Shown here in pieces: positions 7,861-16,739 of a stretch of 40,543 nt of DNA. Made by a program: the position numbers and the translations under genes. Source of the DNA: an uncultured Clostridia bacterium (GTDB lineage: Bacteria > Bacillota > Clostridia > Christensenellales > Borkfalkiaceae); the NCBI GenBank assembly GCA_947627765.1, contig CANQXA010000014.1, forward strand, positions 1 to 40,543, written 5' to 3'. Position 1 is the first letter of the stretch. Every line of letters starts with the position of its first letter. The notes beneath the pieces were generated by a model. That model saw only the letters and a list, made by a program, of their open reading frames with translations. It was not told where the DNA came from and did not search any database.

Positions 7861-8556
7861 ATGAGCAAGGTGTGGGCGGTCAGCGATCTCCATCTTTCGG
7901 GGCTTTCCCAAAAGCCGATGAACGTCTTCGGCGCCGAATGGGAGGGGCACATCGGGAAGATCAGAGCCGATTGGATGGGCAAAGTTTCCGAAGAGGACAT
8001 CGTCCTTCTCGGCGGGGATATCTCTTGGGGCATGAAGCCCGAGGAGGGGCTCTACGACGTCGCCACCCTTGCCGATCTTCCGGGGACGAAGGTGCTCGTC
8101 CGCGGCAATCACGACTATTGGTGGAACGGCATCACCCGTCTGAGGGAGCAGGCGCCCGCGGGATTTTGCTTCCTCCAAAACGACTGCGTCCGCATCGGGA
8201 ACATTGTCATTGCAGGCTCCCGCGGGTGGGTCTGCCCGCAGAGCTCGGATTTTTCGGAGCAGGACAGAAAGCTCTACCTCAGGGAGGCGGAACGCTTCCG
8301 TCTCGCCTTTCAGGACGTCAAAAAGCAGAGGCGGGAGGGGGATATCCTCATCGCGCTCCTCCACTTCCCTCCCTTTTCCGTGAAGAAGGAGGATACCCTC
8401 TTTACCGAACTCTTCGAGGAGAACGGGGTAGACAAGGCGGTGTTCGGGCATCTCCACGGAAGCGGGTATTTCCCGCTCCGCTCGGAAAAGGCGGGGATCG
8501 AGTACTATCTCACCTCTTGCGACAAGCTGAAATTTTCTCTTGCGGACATTCTCTGA
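7861..8556 (+). CDS. Metallophosphoesterase (calcineurin-like)
   Basis: The protein has 231 residues. Metal-binding motifs of the calcineurin-like fold are in order: D-L-H (S-D-L-H-L-S near residue 9), G-G-D-I-S-W-G (about residue 53), G-N-H-D-Y-W-W (about residue 82), a single-His strand (L-L-H-F-P-P-F-S) and G-H-L-H-G-S near residue 200. It should hydrolyse phosphomonoesters or diesters with a two-metal centre; the substrate is unknown. An in-frame ATG at 7837 exists, but it lies inside the promoter, and the family begins directly with the V-W-A-V-S-D-L-H strand, so 7861 is chosen. There is no Shine-Dalgarno sequence. Confidence 0.9.
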   Translation: MSKVWAVSDLHLSGLSQKPMNVFGAEWEGHIGKIRADWMGKVSEEDIVLLGGDISWGMKPEEGLYDVATLADLPGTKVLVRGNHDYWWNGITRLREQAPAGFCFLQNDCVRIGNIVIAGSRGWVCPQSSDFSEQDRKLYLREAERFRLAFQDVKKQRREGDILIALLHFPPFSVKKEDTLFTELFEENGVDKAVFGHLHGSGYFPLRSEKAGIEYYLTSCDKLKFSLADIL

Positions 8557-8561
8557 AACGC

Positions 8562-8590
8562 TTTACATTTGGGCGGCGGGATGGTATAAT
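8562..8590 (+). promoter_or_regulatory. sigma-A promoter of the pyr operon
   Basis: TTTACA (8562-8567), a 17-base spacer and TATAAT (8585-8590), with an extended -10 TGG. The predicted start is near 8597, leaving a leader of about 90 bases before pyrB. Confidence 0.85.
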
Positions 8591-8600
8591 AGGCAAAGAA

Positions 8601-8671
8601 GCGCGTCGCACAGGGGACAAGGCGGACTTTGAACGCGCATGGGTCTTGCGGCGATCGCTGTAAGGCTTTTT
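8601..8671 (+). promoter_or_regulatory. pyr leader with intrinsic terminator (attenuator)
   Basis: Two hairpins are visible. The first pairs GCGCGT (8601-8606) with ACGCGC (8633-8638). The second pairs 8643-8651 with 8658-8666 (nine pairs, three of them G-U) around CGATCG and is followed by five T (8667-8671), the signature of an intrinsic terminator. It ends 17 bases before the pyrB start, inside one transcription unit, so it would act as an attenuator. I see no PyrR-binding consensus and no pyrR gene in the window, so the regulator is unknown. Confidence 0.65.
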
Positions 8672-8687
8672 CTTTATGCGAGGCGAT

Positions 8688-9608
8688 ATGAAGCACGATC
8701 TCTTGGGGCTCTATCCGCTCTCGGGGGAGGAGATCGACGAGATCCTCACGCTCGGGCTCGGGATGAAGGCGCTCCTCAAACGGGGCGGGAGCCTTTCCGA
8801 TTTGAAGGGAAGGTCCGTCTTCACGCTGTTTTTCGAAAATTCCACGCGCACCCGCTGTTCCTTCGAGCTCGCCGCCAAGAAGTTGGGGGCGACCGTCGTC
8901 AACCTCGGCGTCTCCACCTCTTCCGTCCAAAAGGGAGAGACGCTGGTCGATACGGGCAAGACGCTCGACGCCATGCGGTGCGACGTCATCGTCATCCGCC
9001 ATCCCGCGGGGGGAGCCCCCAAACTGCTCGCCGACACGGTGCGCGCACACGTCGTCAACGCGGGCGACGGGATGACCGAACATCCCACGCAGGCCCTCCT
9101 CGATATGCTCACCATGCGGGAGCATCTCGGCACGATCGCGGGGAAAAAGGTCGCGATCTTGGGGGACATCCGCCATTCGCGGGTGGCAAAGAGCAATCTC
9201 TACGGGCTGACCAAACTCGGGGCGGAGGTCTCGCTGTTTGCGCCGCGCACGCTCATGCCTGCGGGCATGGACGCCCTCGGCGCGCGGATCTGTTCCTCCC
9301 GCGAGGAGGCGGTGGAGGGCGCCGACGTCGTCATGGGGCTGCGCATCCAGCTCGAGCGGCAGAAGGCGGGCAATTTCCCCTCCCTCGGGGAGTACGCGCG
9401 GTATTACGGCGTAGACAGCAGGATCTTGTCCTACGCCAAGCAGGGCGCGCTCGTCATGCACCCGGGGCCCGTCAACCGCGGCGTGGAACTCACGAGCGCC
9501 GTCATCGACGGCGCGCAAAGCAGGATCGAGGACCAAGTCCTTTCGGGCGTCGCCGTGCGGATGGCGGTCCTCAAGCTCATCACAAGGGAGGATGGCTATG
9601 ATCTTTAA
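8688..9608 (+). CDS. pyrB: Aspartate carbamoyltransferase catalytic subunit
   Basis: The protein has 306 residues, the normal length for the catalytic chain. It joins carbamoyl phosphate to aspartate, the first committed step of pyrimidine synthesis. The carbamoyl-phosphate motif S-T-R-T-R is present in F-F-E-N-S-T-R-T-R-C-S-F-E near residue 45. The histidine motif R-H-P-A-G-G and G-M-T-E-H-P-T-Q-A-L-L-D are further hallmarks, and the aspartate-binding end has M-H-P-G-P-V-N-R-G. The ATG at 8688 is chosen over 8676 because GAGGCG precedes it. No regulatory chain (pyrI) is adjacent, so it probably works as a catalytic trimer. Confidence 0.96.
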   Translation: MKHDLLGLYPLSGEEIDEILTLGLGMKALLKRGGSLSDLKGRSVFTLFFENSTRTRCSFELAAKKLGATVVNLGVSTSSVQKGETLVDTGKTLDAMRCDVIVIRHPAGGAPKLLADTVRAHVVNAGDGMTEHPTQALLDMLTMREHLGTIAGKKVAILGDIRHSRVAKSNLYGLTKLGAEVSLFAPRTLMPAGMDALGARICSSREEAVEGADVVMGLRIQLERQKAGNFPSLGEYARYYGVDSRILSYAKQGALVMHPGPVNRGVELTSAVIDGAQSRIEDQVLSGVAVRMAVLKLITREDGYDL

Positions 9609-10863
9609 GAATGCGGACGTCGTCTTCGAAGACGGCGTAAGGCGCGCCGATCTCCTCGTCGAGGGGGGAAAGATCGCCAAGATCCTCGGCGCGGGCGAAG
9701 GGGGAGGCCCTTTTATCGATTGCACGGGGCTCACGGTCTTTCCGGGGTTCATCGATATGCACGTCCATCTCCGCGAGCCGGGATTCGAGTATAAGGAGAC
9801 CATCGAGACGGGCAGTATGTCCGCGGTCAAGGGCGGATTTACGCAAATTTGCTGTATGCCCAACACCAAGCCCGTCATCGACAACAAGGTCGTCGCGCGG
9901 TACGTCGTCATGCGGGGGAAGGAAGCCGGGCTCGCGAAGATCCACCCGATCGGCGCGATCACCGAGGGTCAGCGGGGGGAGACCTTATCCGCGATCGGCG
10001 GCATGAAGGCGGCGGGCGTCGTCGCCCTCTCGGAGGACGGGAAGACGGTCGCCAACACCAAACTGATGGCGAACGCCATGCTGTATGCGAGCGATTTCTC
10101 TCTCAAATGCCTCTGCCACTGCGAGGACGCCTCTCTGGTGGACGGCGGCGTCGTCCACGAGGGATATTACTCGACGCTCACGGGCTTAAAGGGCTCCGTC
10201 CGCGCGGCGGAGGACATTGTCATCGCCCGCGAGATCTGCCTCGCCGAGAGCCTCGGCTTGCCCGTCCATATCTGCCATGTCTCGACGTACAGCGGCGTAC
10301 AGCTCATCCGCGAGGCGAAGGCGCGCGGCGTTGCGGTGACCGCCGAGACCTGCCCCCACTATTTCACGCTCACCGACGAGGCGATCAAGGATTTCGACCC
10401 CAACGCCAAGGTCAACCCGCCCCTCCGCGAAGAGCGGGACCGTCTCGCCGTCGCCGAAGGGCTCAAAGACGGCACGATCGACTGCATCGTCACCGACCAT
10501 GCCCCCCACCATGAGGACGACAAGAACGTGGAGTTCGCTTACGCGGCGTTCGGCATCAGCGGGTTGGAGACGAGCTTTGCCCTCTCCTACACCGAGCTCG
10601 TGAAGAAGAACGTGCTGACGATTTGCGGGCTCGCCGAAAAGATGAGCGCCGCACCCGCGCGGATCCTCGGGCTCGAGGGCGGAAGGATCGCCGAAGGAAT
10701 GCCCGCCGACCTCACCATCGCCGATCTTGGCGAGAAGTGGACCGTCGATCCCGCGAAGTTCGTCTCCAAGGGGAAGAATACCCCCTTCGGCGGCAGAGAG
10801 GTCTACGGCAGAGTGAAGATGACCGTCGTAGACGGAGAGATCAAGTATCGGGAGGAGTTATGA
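9598..10863 (+). CDS. pyrC: Dihydroorotase
   Basis: The protein has 421 residues and is of the class I amidohydrolase type. It closes carbamoyl-aspartate to dihydroorotate. The zinc site H-V-H-L-R-E-P-G is near residue 57, with M-P-N-T-K-P after it; a later histidine lies in H-I-C-H-V-S-T, and the catalytic aspartate in T-D-H-A-P-H-H. The start at 9598 is preferred over 9592 because GGGAGGA is then 6 bases away. It overlaps the end of pyrB by 11 bases and shares ATGA with pyrF, so the genes are translationally coupled. Confidence 0.96.
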   Translation: MIFKNADVVFEDGVRRADLLVEGGKIAKILGAGEGGGPFIDCTGLTVFPGFIDMHVHLREPGFEYKETIETGSMSAVKGGFTQICCMPNTKPVIDNKVVARYVVMRGKEAGLAKIHPIGAITEGQRGETLSAIGGMKAAGVVALSEDGKTVANTKLMANAMLYASDFSLKCLCHCEDASLVDGGVVHEGYYSTLTGLKGSVRAAEDIVIAREICLAESLGLPVHICHVSTYSGVQLIREAKARGVAVTAETCPHYFTLTDEAIKDFDPNAKVNPPLREERDRLAVAEGLKDGTIDCIVTDHAPHHEDDKNVEFAYAAFGISGLETSFALSYTELVKKNVLTICGLAEKMSAAPARILGLEGGRIAEGMPADLTIADLGEKWTVDPAKFVSKGKNTPFGGREVYGRVKMTVVDGEIKYREEL

Positions 10864-11762
10864 TCGTCGATACCCTCATCGAAAAAATCATCGAAAAGCA
10901 GAACCCCGTCTGCGTGGGTTTGGATACGGCGCCCGAGTACCTTCCCGAGGAAATGCAGGCTTCGGGCGCGGAAGAAATTGCGGAGGCGATCTTTGCGTTC
11001 AACCGCGGAATTATCGACGCGACCGCGGACATGGTACCCGCCGTTAAGGTCCAGATCGCCTATTACGAGACGCTCGGCGCCGCGGGGATCGGCTGTTTTG
11101 CGCGCACTTGCGCCTATGCGAAGGCGCAGGGGCTCGCCGTGATCGCCGACGCAAAGCGCAACGACATCGGCGCGACCGCCGCCCGCTACGCCGCCGCTTT
11201 TTTGGGGGATCCCGCAAAGACGGAGGGCGCAGAAGCGGCCTTTCCCGCCGATTTTCTCACCGTCAACGGCTATCTCGGGACGGACGGAATTGCCCCCTTT
11301 ACCGAGGCGTGCAAGGCGTATGACCGCGGGATCTTCGTCCTCGTCAAGACGAGCAATCCCTCGTCGGGCGAACTTCAAGACCTTCGGCTCGCGGACGGGC
11401 GTACCGTCTATGAATGTATGGGAGACATGGCGGAAAAGTGGGGGGAAGGGACGTGCGGCAAATACGGTTTTTCCCGCGTGGGCGCCGTCGTCGGCGCGAC
11501 CCATCCCGCGGAAGCGAAGATCCTCCGCGCCCGTCTTCCCCATACCTTCTTCCTCGTGCCCGGTTACGGCGCGCAGGGCGGAAACGCCGAAATGTTGAAG
11601 AATTGCTTCTTCGAAGGAGGGATGGGCGGGATCGTCAACAATTCCCGCGGCATCCTTTTGGCTTACAAAAAATCGGGCGGAAGGTACGATGAAGCCGCCC
11701 GCGCCGCCTGTCTCGAAATGAAAGAGGATCTAAGGCGCGTCTTAGGGGAGATCCATGCGTGA
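10860..11762 (+). CDS. pyrF: Orotidine-5'-phosphate decarboxylase (type 2 PyrF)
   Basis: The protein has 300 residues, the longer PyrF subfamily, in contrast to the ~235-residue form. It makes UMP from OMP. The active-site strand D-A-K-R-N-D-I-G (catalytic Lys-Asp pair) is near residue 97, preceded by the C-V-G-L-D-T substrate loop at about residue 17. The downstream motifs V-K-T-S-N-P-S-S and P-G-Y-G-A-Q-G-G bind phosphate. The upstream GGGAGGAG site and the ATGA overlap with pyrC fix the start. Confidence 0.95.
   Translation: MIVDTLIEKIIEKQNPVCVGLDTAPEYLPEEMQASGAEEIAEAIFAFNRGIIDATADMVPAVKVQIAYYETLGAAGIGCFARTCAYAKAQGLAVIADAKRNDIGATAARYAAAFLGDPAKTEGAEAAFPADFLTVNGYLGTDGIAPFTEACKAYDRGIFVLVKTSNPSSGELQDLRLADGRTVYECMGDMAEKWGEGTCGKYGFSRVGAVVGATHPAEAKILRARLPHTFFLVPGYGAQGGNAEMLKNCFFEGGMGGIVNNSRGILLAYKKSGGRYDEAARAACLEMKEDLRRVLGEIHA
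11024..11034 (+). repeat. polar motif CGCGGACATGG, copy 2
   Basis: Exact 11-mer followed by TACC; in pyrF, read as (T)-A-D-M-V. Confidence 0.85.
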
Positions 11763-12507
11763 ACTGAATGCGCTCGTTCTGGAAAATGTCCGGATCGCCG
11801 AAAACATCTATTCGCTCACCTTTGCGACGGAGGAACCCGTGCCAGTCAGGTGCGGGCAGTTCGCCATGCTCGGCGTCAACGGCTTCCCGCTCCGCCGTCC
11901 CATCGCCATCTGCAAGGCGGAGGGAAACCGCGTCACCGTCTGTTATCAGATCAAGGGCGCGGGTACCCGCACCCTCGCCGAGACCTATAAACCGCGCGAG
12001 CATATCTCCGTCCTCCTCCCCCTCGGCAACGGCTTCGAAGTGGGCGCCGGCCAAAAGCGGGTCGCCGTCGTGGGCGGCGGCGTGGGGATCTTCCCGCTCG
12101 TCTCCGTCATCCGCGCCTACTGCGCCGAAAAGGAGATCTACGCCTATATGGGGTTCCGAAGCCGCGCGGCGGTGTGCATGGAATACGAACTGAGGCGGGG
12201 GAAGTCCCTCGTCATCTCGACGGACGACGGCTCTTTGGGCAGACGCGGCACTTCGGTGCAGGCGTTCATGGACGAGATCGATAAAATTGCGCCCGACGTC
12301 GTGCTCTCGTGCGGCCCCGTCCCCATGCTCCGCGCGCTCAAAAGCGCCCTTTCGGGGCGCGGGATCCCCGCTTACGCCTCCCTCGAAGAGCGCATGGGCT
12401 GCGGGATCGGAGCCTGCCTCGTCTGCGTGTGTGACAAAAACGACGGCACCCATGCCCGCGTTTGTAAGGACGGACCCGTCTTCGACCTCTCGAAGATCGT
12501 ACTATAA
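11755..12507 (+). CDS. pyrK: Dihydroorotate dehydrogenase B, electron-transfer subunit
   Basis: This 250-residue subunit carries FAD and a 2Fe-2S cluster and passes electrons from PyrD to NAD+. The N-terminal ferredoxin-reductase-like part has the flavin motif R-R-P-I-A-I-C; the middle has V-V-G-G-G-V-G-I-F-P-L for NAD(H). The four cluster cysteines are at the end: M-G-C-G-I-G-A-C-L-V-C and, later, R-V-C-K-D-G-P-V-F. It overlaps pyrF by 8 bases and precedes pyrD, the normal partner. Confidence 0.96.
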   Translation: MRELNALVLENVRIAENIYSLTFATEEPVPVRCGQFAMLGVNGFPLRRPIAICKAEGNRVTVCYQIKGAGTRTLAETYKPREHISVLLPLGNGFEVGAGQKRVAVVGGGVGIFPLVSVIRAYCAEKEIYAYMGFRSRAAVCMEYELRRGKSLVISTDDGSLGRRGTSVQAFMDEIDKIAPDVVLSCGPVPMLRALKSALSGRGIPAYASLEERMGCGIGACLVCVCDKNDGTHARVCKDGPVFDLSKIVL

Positions 12508-12530
12508 GGGGACCGCGGAGGATATGACGA

Positions 12531-13439
12531 ATGGCTGATTTAAGCGTAACGCTCGCGGGCGTAAAACTGAAAAATCCCGTGATCCCCGCTTCGGGCACCT
12601 TCGGGTTCGGAAGGGAGTTTGCGGAGCTATACGACCTCTCTTTGCTCGGCGCCGTGGCGACGAAGGGGCTGACCCTCGAGCCGCGGCAGGGGAATCCCAC
12701 TCCCCGCATCGCGGAATCGCGCGGGGTGATCCTAAACGCCGTCGGTCTGCAAAATCCCGGCGTGGAGCGCTTTATCGAAAACGACCTTCCGTGGCTGAAA
12801 AGCAAGACGAAGGTGATCGCCAACGTCGCGGGGAGCACCCTTGCGGACTATGAAGCGATCTGCGCGCGGCTGGACGGGCTCGTCGATCTCATCGAGCTCA
12901 ACATCTCCTGCCCCAACGTCAAATGCGGCGGAATGGCGTTCGGGATCCGCCCCCAAGACGTGAAAGAGGTCACCCATGTCTCAAAGGGAGCCCTCAAAAA
13001 GACGCCGCTCATCGTAAAACTCTCCCCCAACGTTGAGAGCATTCCCGCCAACGCCCGCGCCGCGGAAGAGGGGGGGGCGGACGCCCTTTCCCTCGTCAAC
13101 ACCTTTACGGGAATGGCGATCGACATCGAGCGCCGCCGTCCCGTTCTCGCCAACAACACGGGGGGCGTTTCGGGCGCGGGGATCAAGCCCATCGCGGTGC
13201 GCATGGTATACGAGGCCTCGAAGGCGGTGCGGATCCCCGTCGTCGGAATGGGGGGGATCACCTGCGCGGAGGACGCCGTGGAATTTTTCATGGCGGGCGC
13301 GGCGGCGGTACAGGTCGGCACGCAGAATTTCTCCGATACGCTCGCCTGCCCCTCTATCATCGGCGGGCTGAACGATTGGTGCGACCGTCACGGCGTCGGG
13401 CGGGTCTCGGAGCTCACGGGGGCATTAAAGTTGAATTAA
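12531..13439 (+). CDS. pyrD: Dihydroorotate dehydrogenase B, catalytic subunit (type 1B)
   Basis: This 302-residue FMN enzyme oxidises dihydroorotate to orotate. Its active-site base is the cysteine of N-I-S-C-P-N-V-K-C-G-G near residue 129, as in class 1B (class 2 enzymes use serine). N-P-V-I-P-A-S-G-T-F-G-F-G opens the barrel; V-G-M-G-G-I binds FMN phosphate near the end. GGAGGA lies 8 bases before the start. Adjacent pyrK confirms the B-type heterotetramer. Confidence 0.96.
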   Translation: MADLSVTLAGVKLKNPVIPASGTFGFGREFAELYDLSLLGAVATKGLTLEPRQGNPTPRIAESRGVILNAVGLQNPGVERFIENDLPWLKSKTKVIANVAGSTLADYEAICARLDGLVDLIELNISCPNVKCGGMAFGIRPQDVKEVTHVSKGALKKTPLIVKLSPNVESIPANARAAEEGGADALSLVNTFTGMAIDIERRRPVLANNTGGVSGAGIKPIAVRMVYEASKAVRIPVVGMGGITCAEDAVEFFMAGAAAVQVGTQNFSDTLACPSIIGGLNDWCDRHGVGRVSELTGALKLN

Positions 13440-13474
13440 CGGCGCCTTTGGGCGCGCGGACGCGAGGAATGGTC

Positions 13475-14122
13475 ATGGATTATAAGCAGGAATTCATACG
13501 GTTTATGTACGAGAGCGGGGTACTGCTCTTCGGCGAATTCACTTTGAAGAGCGGCAGAAAGGCGCCCTACTTCATCAATACGGGAAAATACCGCACGGGA
13601 AAGCAGATCGCCCGTCTCGGGGAGTACTACGCCGCCTGCTATTTGGAGCACGGCGTCTCGGCGGACGCGCTGGTCGGCCCCGCCTATAAGGGCATCCCGC
13701 TCGCCGTCTCCACCGCCATTGCGCTCGCGGGCAGGGGGGTGGACGTCGGCTACTGTTTCGACCGCAAGGAGACCAAAGACCACGGCGAGGGCGGTCTGTT
13801 TGTGGGTTACCCTTTACATGGGGGCGACAAAGTCTGCATCATCGAGGACGTGATGACCTCGGGCAAGGCGCTCCGCGAGATCCTGCCCAAACTCTCGGCG
13901 GAGGCGGACGTCGGCGTCTCGGCGATGCTGATCTCCGTAGACCGCCGCGAGCGGGGCACGGGCGTACGTTCCGCCGTCGAGGAGGCATACGAGAACTACG
14001 GGATCCCCGTCTATTCCATCGTGACGATCGAGGACGTGATCGCCGCCATCGCGGAGGGCGTGATCCCGGGACGGGAGTACCTCGGCGCGATGAAGGACTA
14101 TCTCGCGCAGTACGGGGTATAG
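13475..14122 (+). CDS. pyrE: Orotate phosphoribosyltransferase
   Basis: The protein has 215 residues. It attaches PRPP to orotate, giving OMP for PyrF. The PRPP-binding loop is V-C-I-I-E-D-V-M-T-S-G-K-A, and an N-terminal F-T-L-K-S-G-R-K-A-P-Y-F contributes to the orotate site. The start at 13475 is chosen because GAGGA lies 6 bases upstream; an in-frame ATG at 13469 directly abuts that site. A small GCGCC/GGCGC hairpin lies between pyrD and pyrE. This is the last gene of the pathway here; carA and carB are not in the window. Confidence 0.95.
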   Translation: MDYKQEFIRFMYESGVLLFGEFTLKSGRKAPYFINTGKYRTGKQIARLGEYYAACYLEHGVSADALVGPAYKGIPLAVSTAIALAGRGVDVGYCFDRKETKDHGEGGLFVGYPLHGGDKVCIIEDVMTSGKALREILPKLSAEADVGVSAMLISVDRRERGTGVRSAVEEAYENYGIPVYSIVTIEDVIAAIAEGVIPGREYLGAMKDYLAQYGV

Positions 14123-14171
14123 AAGGCAAGCCCTTTGCGGGGCGCGCCCACTCTTTCAAAAACGGACGGCA

Positions 14172-15149
14172 ATGAAAAAGATATTACTCATCGCAACGGG
14201 CGGAACGATCGCTTCCAAGCCCACAAAACACGGGCTGGCGCCCGCAATCAGCCCCAAGGAATTGCTCGCCTGCGTCCCCGAGATCGAAAAGACCGCCGAG
14301 GCGTTCGAAGTACAGCCCTTCAATTTGGATTCCACCAACGTCTCTCCCCGCCATTGGCTGGAGATCGCGCGGATCATCGAGGAGCGGTACGGCGAATTCG
14401 ACGGCTTCGTGATCACCCACGGCACCGATACGATGGCGTACACCGCCGCCGCGCTCTCCTATCTCATCCAGAACAGCGCGAAGCCCATCGTCCTCACGGG
14501 CTCCCAGAAATCGGTGTATCTCCGCGATACCGACGCAAGGAAGAACCTCGCCGACGCCTTCGCCTACTGTGCGGACGACGGCGCTTCGGGCGTGCATATC
14601 GTCTTCGACGGGAGCGTGATCCTCGGGACCCGCGCCAAAAAGACCAGAACCCGCAGTTTTAACGCCTTCACGAGCATCGATTTCCCAGACGTCGCCGCCG
14701 TGCGCGACGGGAAGCCCTTCTACTACATTCCGCAAAAGTATACGGGCGATCCCGTCTTTTATCACAGCCTTGCGGAGGACGTCTTCGTCCTGAAACTGAT
14801 CCCAGGGCTCTCCTCGGACGTCTTCGACTACCTCGACGGCCGTGCGCGGGCGCTCGTCATCGAATCCTTCGGCACGGGCGGACTTCCCGCTTACGGCGGT
14901 TGGGAGGCACGGCTTTCCGCCTATTTGAAGAGGGGGAAGACGGTAGTCTTCACCACGCAGGTGGAGCGGGAGGGCAGTGCGCTCGATAAGTACGAAGTCG
15001 GGAGCAGGTTGAAGGGCCTCGGGGTCCTCGAGGCGCGGAGCATGACGCTCGAGGCGACCGTCTGCAAACTGATGTGGCTTCTTTCCTTCGCCGCGGGAGA
15101 CGACATCGGGCGTCTCTTCTATACCCCCGTCGATCACGACATCCTATAA
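14172..15149 (+). CDS. ansA: L-asparaginase, type I
   Basis: The protein has 325 residues with no signal peptide, so it is cytosolic. It hydrolyses asparagine to aspartate and ammonia. The first catalytic threonine is in A-T-G-G-T-I-A-S-K (residues about 8-16); the second is in V-I-T-H-G-T-D-T-M near residue 80. T-G-S-Q-K lies after that. Aspartate is a substrate of pyrB just upstream, which makes the neighbourhood sensible, though co-regulation is not shown. The ribosome binding site is weak. Confidence 0.93.
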   Translation: MKKILLIATGGTIASKPTKHGLAPAISPKELLACVPEIEKTAEAFEVQPFNLDSTNVSPRHWLEIARIIEERYGEFDGFVITHGTDTMAYTAAALSYLIQNSAKPIVLTGSQKSVYLRDTDARKNLADAFAYCADDGASGVHIVFDGSVILGTRAKKTRTRSFNAFTSIDFPDVAAVRDGKPFYYIPQKYTGDPVFYHSLAEDVFVLKLIPGLSSDVFDYLDGRARALVIESFGTGGLPAYGGWEARLSAYLKRGKTVVFTTQVEREGSALDKYEVGSRLKGLGVLEARSMTLEATVCKLMWLLSFAAGDDIGRLFYTPVDHDIL

Positions 15150-15153
15150 AGCT

Positions 15154-15864
15154 ATGGAACGATTTTCCCGTACTGCCTTGATCTTCGGCGAGGACGCGCT
15201 CAAAAAGCTCGCCCGTTGCCGCGTTGCCGTGTTCGGGCTCGGCGGCGTGGGCGGCTATGCGGCGGAGGCGCTCGCCCGATCGGGCGTGGGTGCGCTCGAC
15301 CTCGTGGACAGCGACTGCGTCTCCCTCTCCAATCTCAACCGCCAGATCCTCGCCACCGAGCGCACGATCGGGCGGAAGAAGACGGAAGTGGCGGCGGAGC
15401 GGATCGCGGAGATCGATCCCGCGTGCACGGTGCGGACGTACCCCGTGTTCTTTCTGCCCGAGAACAGGGCGGAGTTCCCCTTTGCGGAGTACGACTACAT
15501 CATCGACGCCGTCGATACGGTGACGGCGAAGATCGCGCTCGCCGAAGCCGCGCGCGACGAAAACGTTCCCATCATCAGCGCGATGGGGACGGGAAACAAG
15601 ACCGATCCGACCATGCTCGAAGTCGCCGACATCTTCGAAACTTCTGTCTGTCCGCTGGCGCGGGTGATGAGAAGGGAGCTCAAAAAACGGGGGATCGCGG
15701 GGCTGAAAACCGTCTACTCCAAAGAGCCTCCCCGCCGCGTGCAGGGCGGAGAGCGCAAAGAGAACGGGCGGGAGGTCCCGGGGAGCACGGCGTTCGTGCC
15801 CGCCGCCGCGGGGCTGATCCTCGCCGCAGAGACGGTCAAGGATCTCATCGCACGGGATTTGTAA
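15154..15864 (+). CDS. tcdA: tRNA threonylcarbamoyladenosine dehydratase (TcdA/CsdL, ThiF/E1-like)
   Basis: The protein has 236 residues and is E1-like. It uses ATP to cyclise t6A37 in ANN-decoding tRNAs. The N-terminal nucleotide motif is [11 protein letters not shown]; the E1 signature [16 protein letters not shown] follows. The candidate catalytic cysteine lies in [10 protein letters not shown] near residue 166. The C-terminal [12 protein letters not shown] is typical of TcdA rather than ThiF or MoeB. It begins 4 bases after ansA. Confidence 0.93.
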   Translation: MERFSRTALIFGEDALKKLARCRVAVFGLGGVGGYAAEALARSGVGALDLVDSDCVSLSNLNRQILATERTIGRKKTEVAAERIAEIDPACTVRTYPVFFLPENRAEFPFAEYDYIIDAVDTVTAKIALAEAARDENVPIISAMGTGNKTDPTMLEVADIFETSVCPLARVMRRELKKRGIAGLKTVYSKEPPRRVQGGERKENGREVPGSTAFVPAAAGLILAAETVKDLIARDL

Positions 15865-15887
15865 GGTTCAGACGGAAAACGAGGCAC

Positions 15888-15898
15888 CCATGTCCGCG
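15888..15898 (-). repeat. polar motif CGCGGACATGG, copy 3 (inverted)
   Basis: The only exact copy on the minus strand and the only one in non-coding DNA, in the space between tcdA and upp; followed by GTG. Confidence 0.85.
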
Positions 15899-15952
15899 AT
15901 ATGGGGCTCAAAAATGTACAAACGGCTGCGTCTGCGGCCACGGAGGAAGAGA

Positions 15953-16591
15953 ATGAAACAGTATCCCAACGTCTTTGTGTTCGACCATCCGCTCATCCGC
16001 CATAAGGTCTCCATTCTGCGGGACAAAAACACGGGGATGAAGGAGTTCCGCGAGCTGATCGAGGAGATCACAACGCTCATGACCTACGAGAGTATGCGGG
16101 ACGTCGAGCTCGTGCCCGTCGAGGTCGCAACTCCCCTCGAGAAGACGGTGCAGTACAGGATCCCCGAGGAGAGCGTGGCGATCGTGCCCATTCTCCGCGC
16201 GGGGCTGGGCATGGTAAACGGCGTCCATAAAGTGTTCCCCACCGCGCGCGTGGGGCATATCGGGATGTACCGCGACGAAGAGACCCTCGAGCCGCAGGAA
16301 TACTACTGCAAACTGCCCGACGGCGTGGACCATAAGACGGTCTACCTCCTCGACCCGATGCTGGCGACGGGGGGCTCCGCGTGCGACGCCCTGACCGCCC
16401 TCAAAAAGCGGGGAGCGACCAACATCAAGTTCATGGCGATCATCGCCGCGCCGGACGGCATCGAAAAAGTCGCGGCGGAACATCCCGACGTCAAGGTCTA
16501 CGTCTCCACGCTCGACCGTTGTCTCAACGAACACGGGTATATCCTCCCGGGCTTGGGCGACGCGGGCGACCGTCTCTATGGGACGAAGTAA
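15953..16591 (+). CDS. upp: Uracil phosphoribosyltransferase
   Basis: The protein has 212 residues, the normal length. It salvages uracil to UMP with PRPP. The PRPP loop [11 protein letters not shown] is near residue 131, and the C-terminal [17 protein letters not shown] signature binds uracil. The ATG at 15953 is chosen over earlier in-frame starts because GGAGGAAGA precedes it and Upp begins close to this point. A terminator follows. Its presence downstream of the pyr operon groups de novo synthesis and salvage of UMP. Confidence 0.96.
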   Translation: MKQYPNVFVFDHPLIRHKVSILRDKNTGMKEFRELIEEITTLMTYESMRDVELVPVEVATPLEKTVQYRIPEESVAIVPILRAGLGMVNGVHKVFPTARVGHIGMYRDEETLEPQEYYCKLPDGVDHKTVYLLDPMLATGGSACDALTALKKRGATNIKFMAIIAAPDGIEKVAAEHPDVKVYVSTLDRCLNEHGYILPGLGDAGDRLYGTK

Positions 16592-16640
16592 CTTTGCCGC
16601 GCAAAGCGGGGCAAAGAGCAGGATCAGAACATCGGAAAGG

Positions 16641-16680
16641 GCGGAGGGCGCCGCAAAAGGGCGCTTGCCGTCTTTTTTTT
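16641..16680 (+). terminator. intrinsic terminator after upp
   Basis: CGGAGGGCGCC pairs with GGCGCTTGCCG (one mismatch, two G-U pairs) around a short A-rich loop, and eight T follow. Confidence 0.75.
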
Positions 16681-16739
16681 GCGTCCGCGTATACTTTCCC
16701 TCTCCGCGGCACAAGATAACGGCGTAAGGGAGGAACAGC

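Noticed and set aside
8505-9962. Long minus-strand ORF of 485 codons opposite pyrB and pyrC
   Set aside because: It is antisense to two clear enzymes, has low-complexity Arg/Pro/Glu composition, and comes from GC-rich codon shadows. Similar long shadows opposite comM, mnmG, dnaA and the GT-C-like gene were left out for the same reason.
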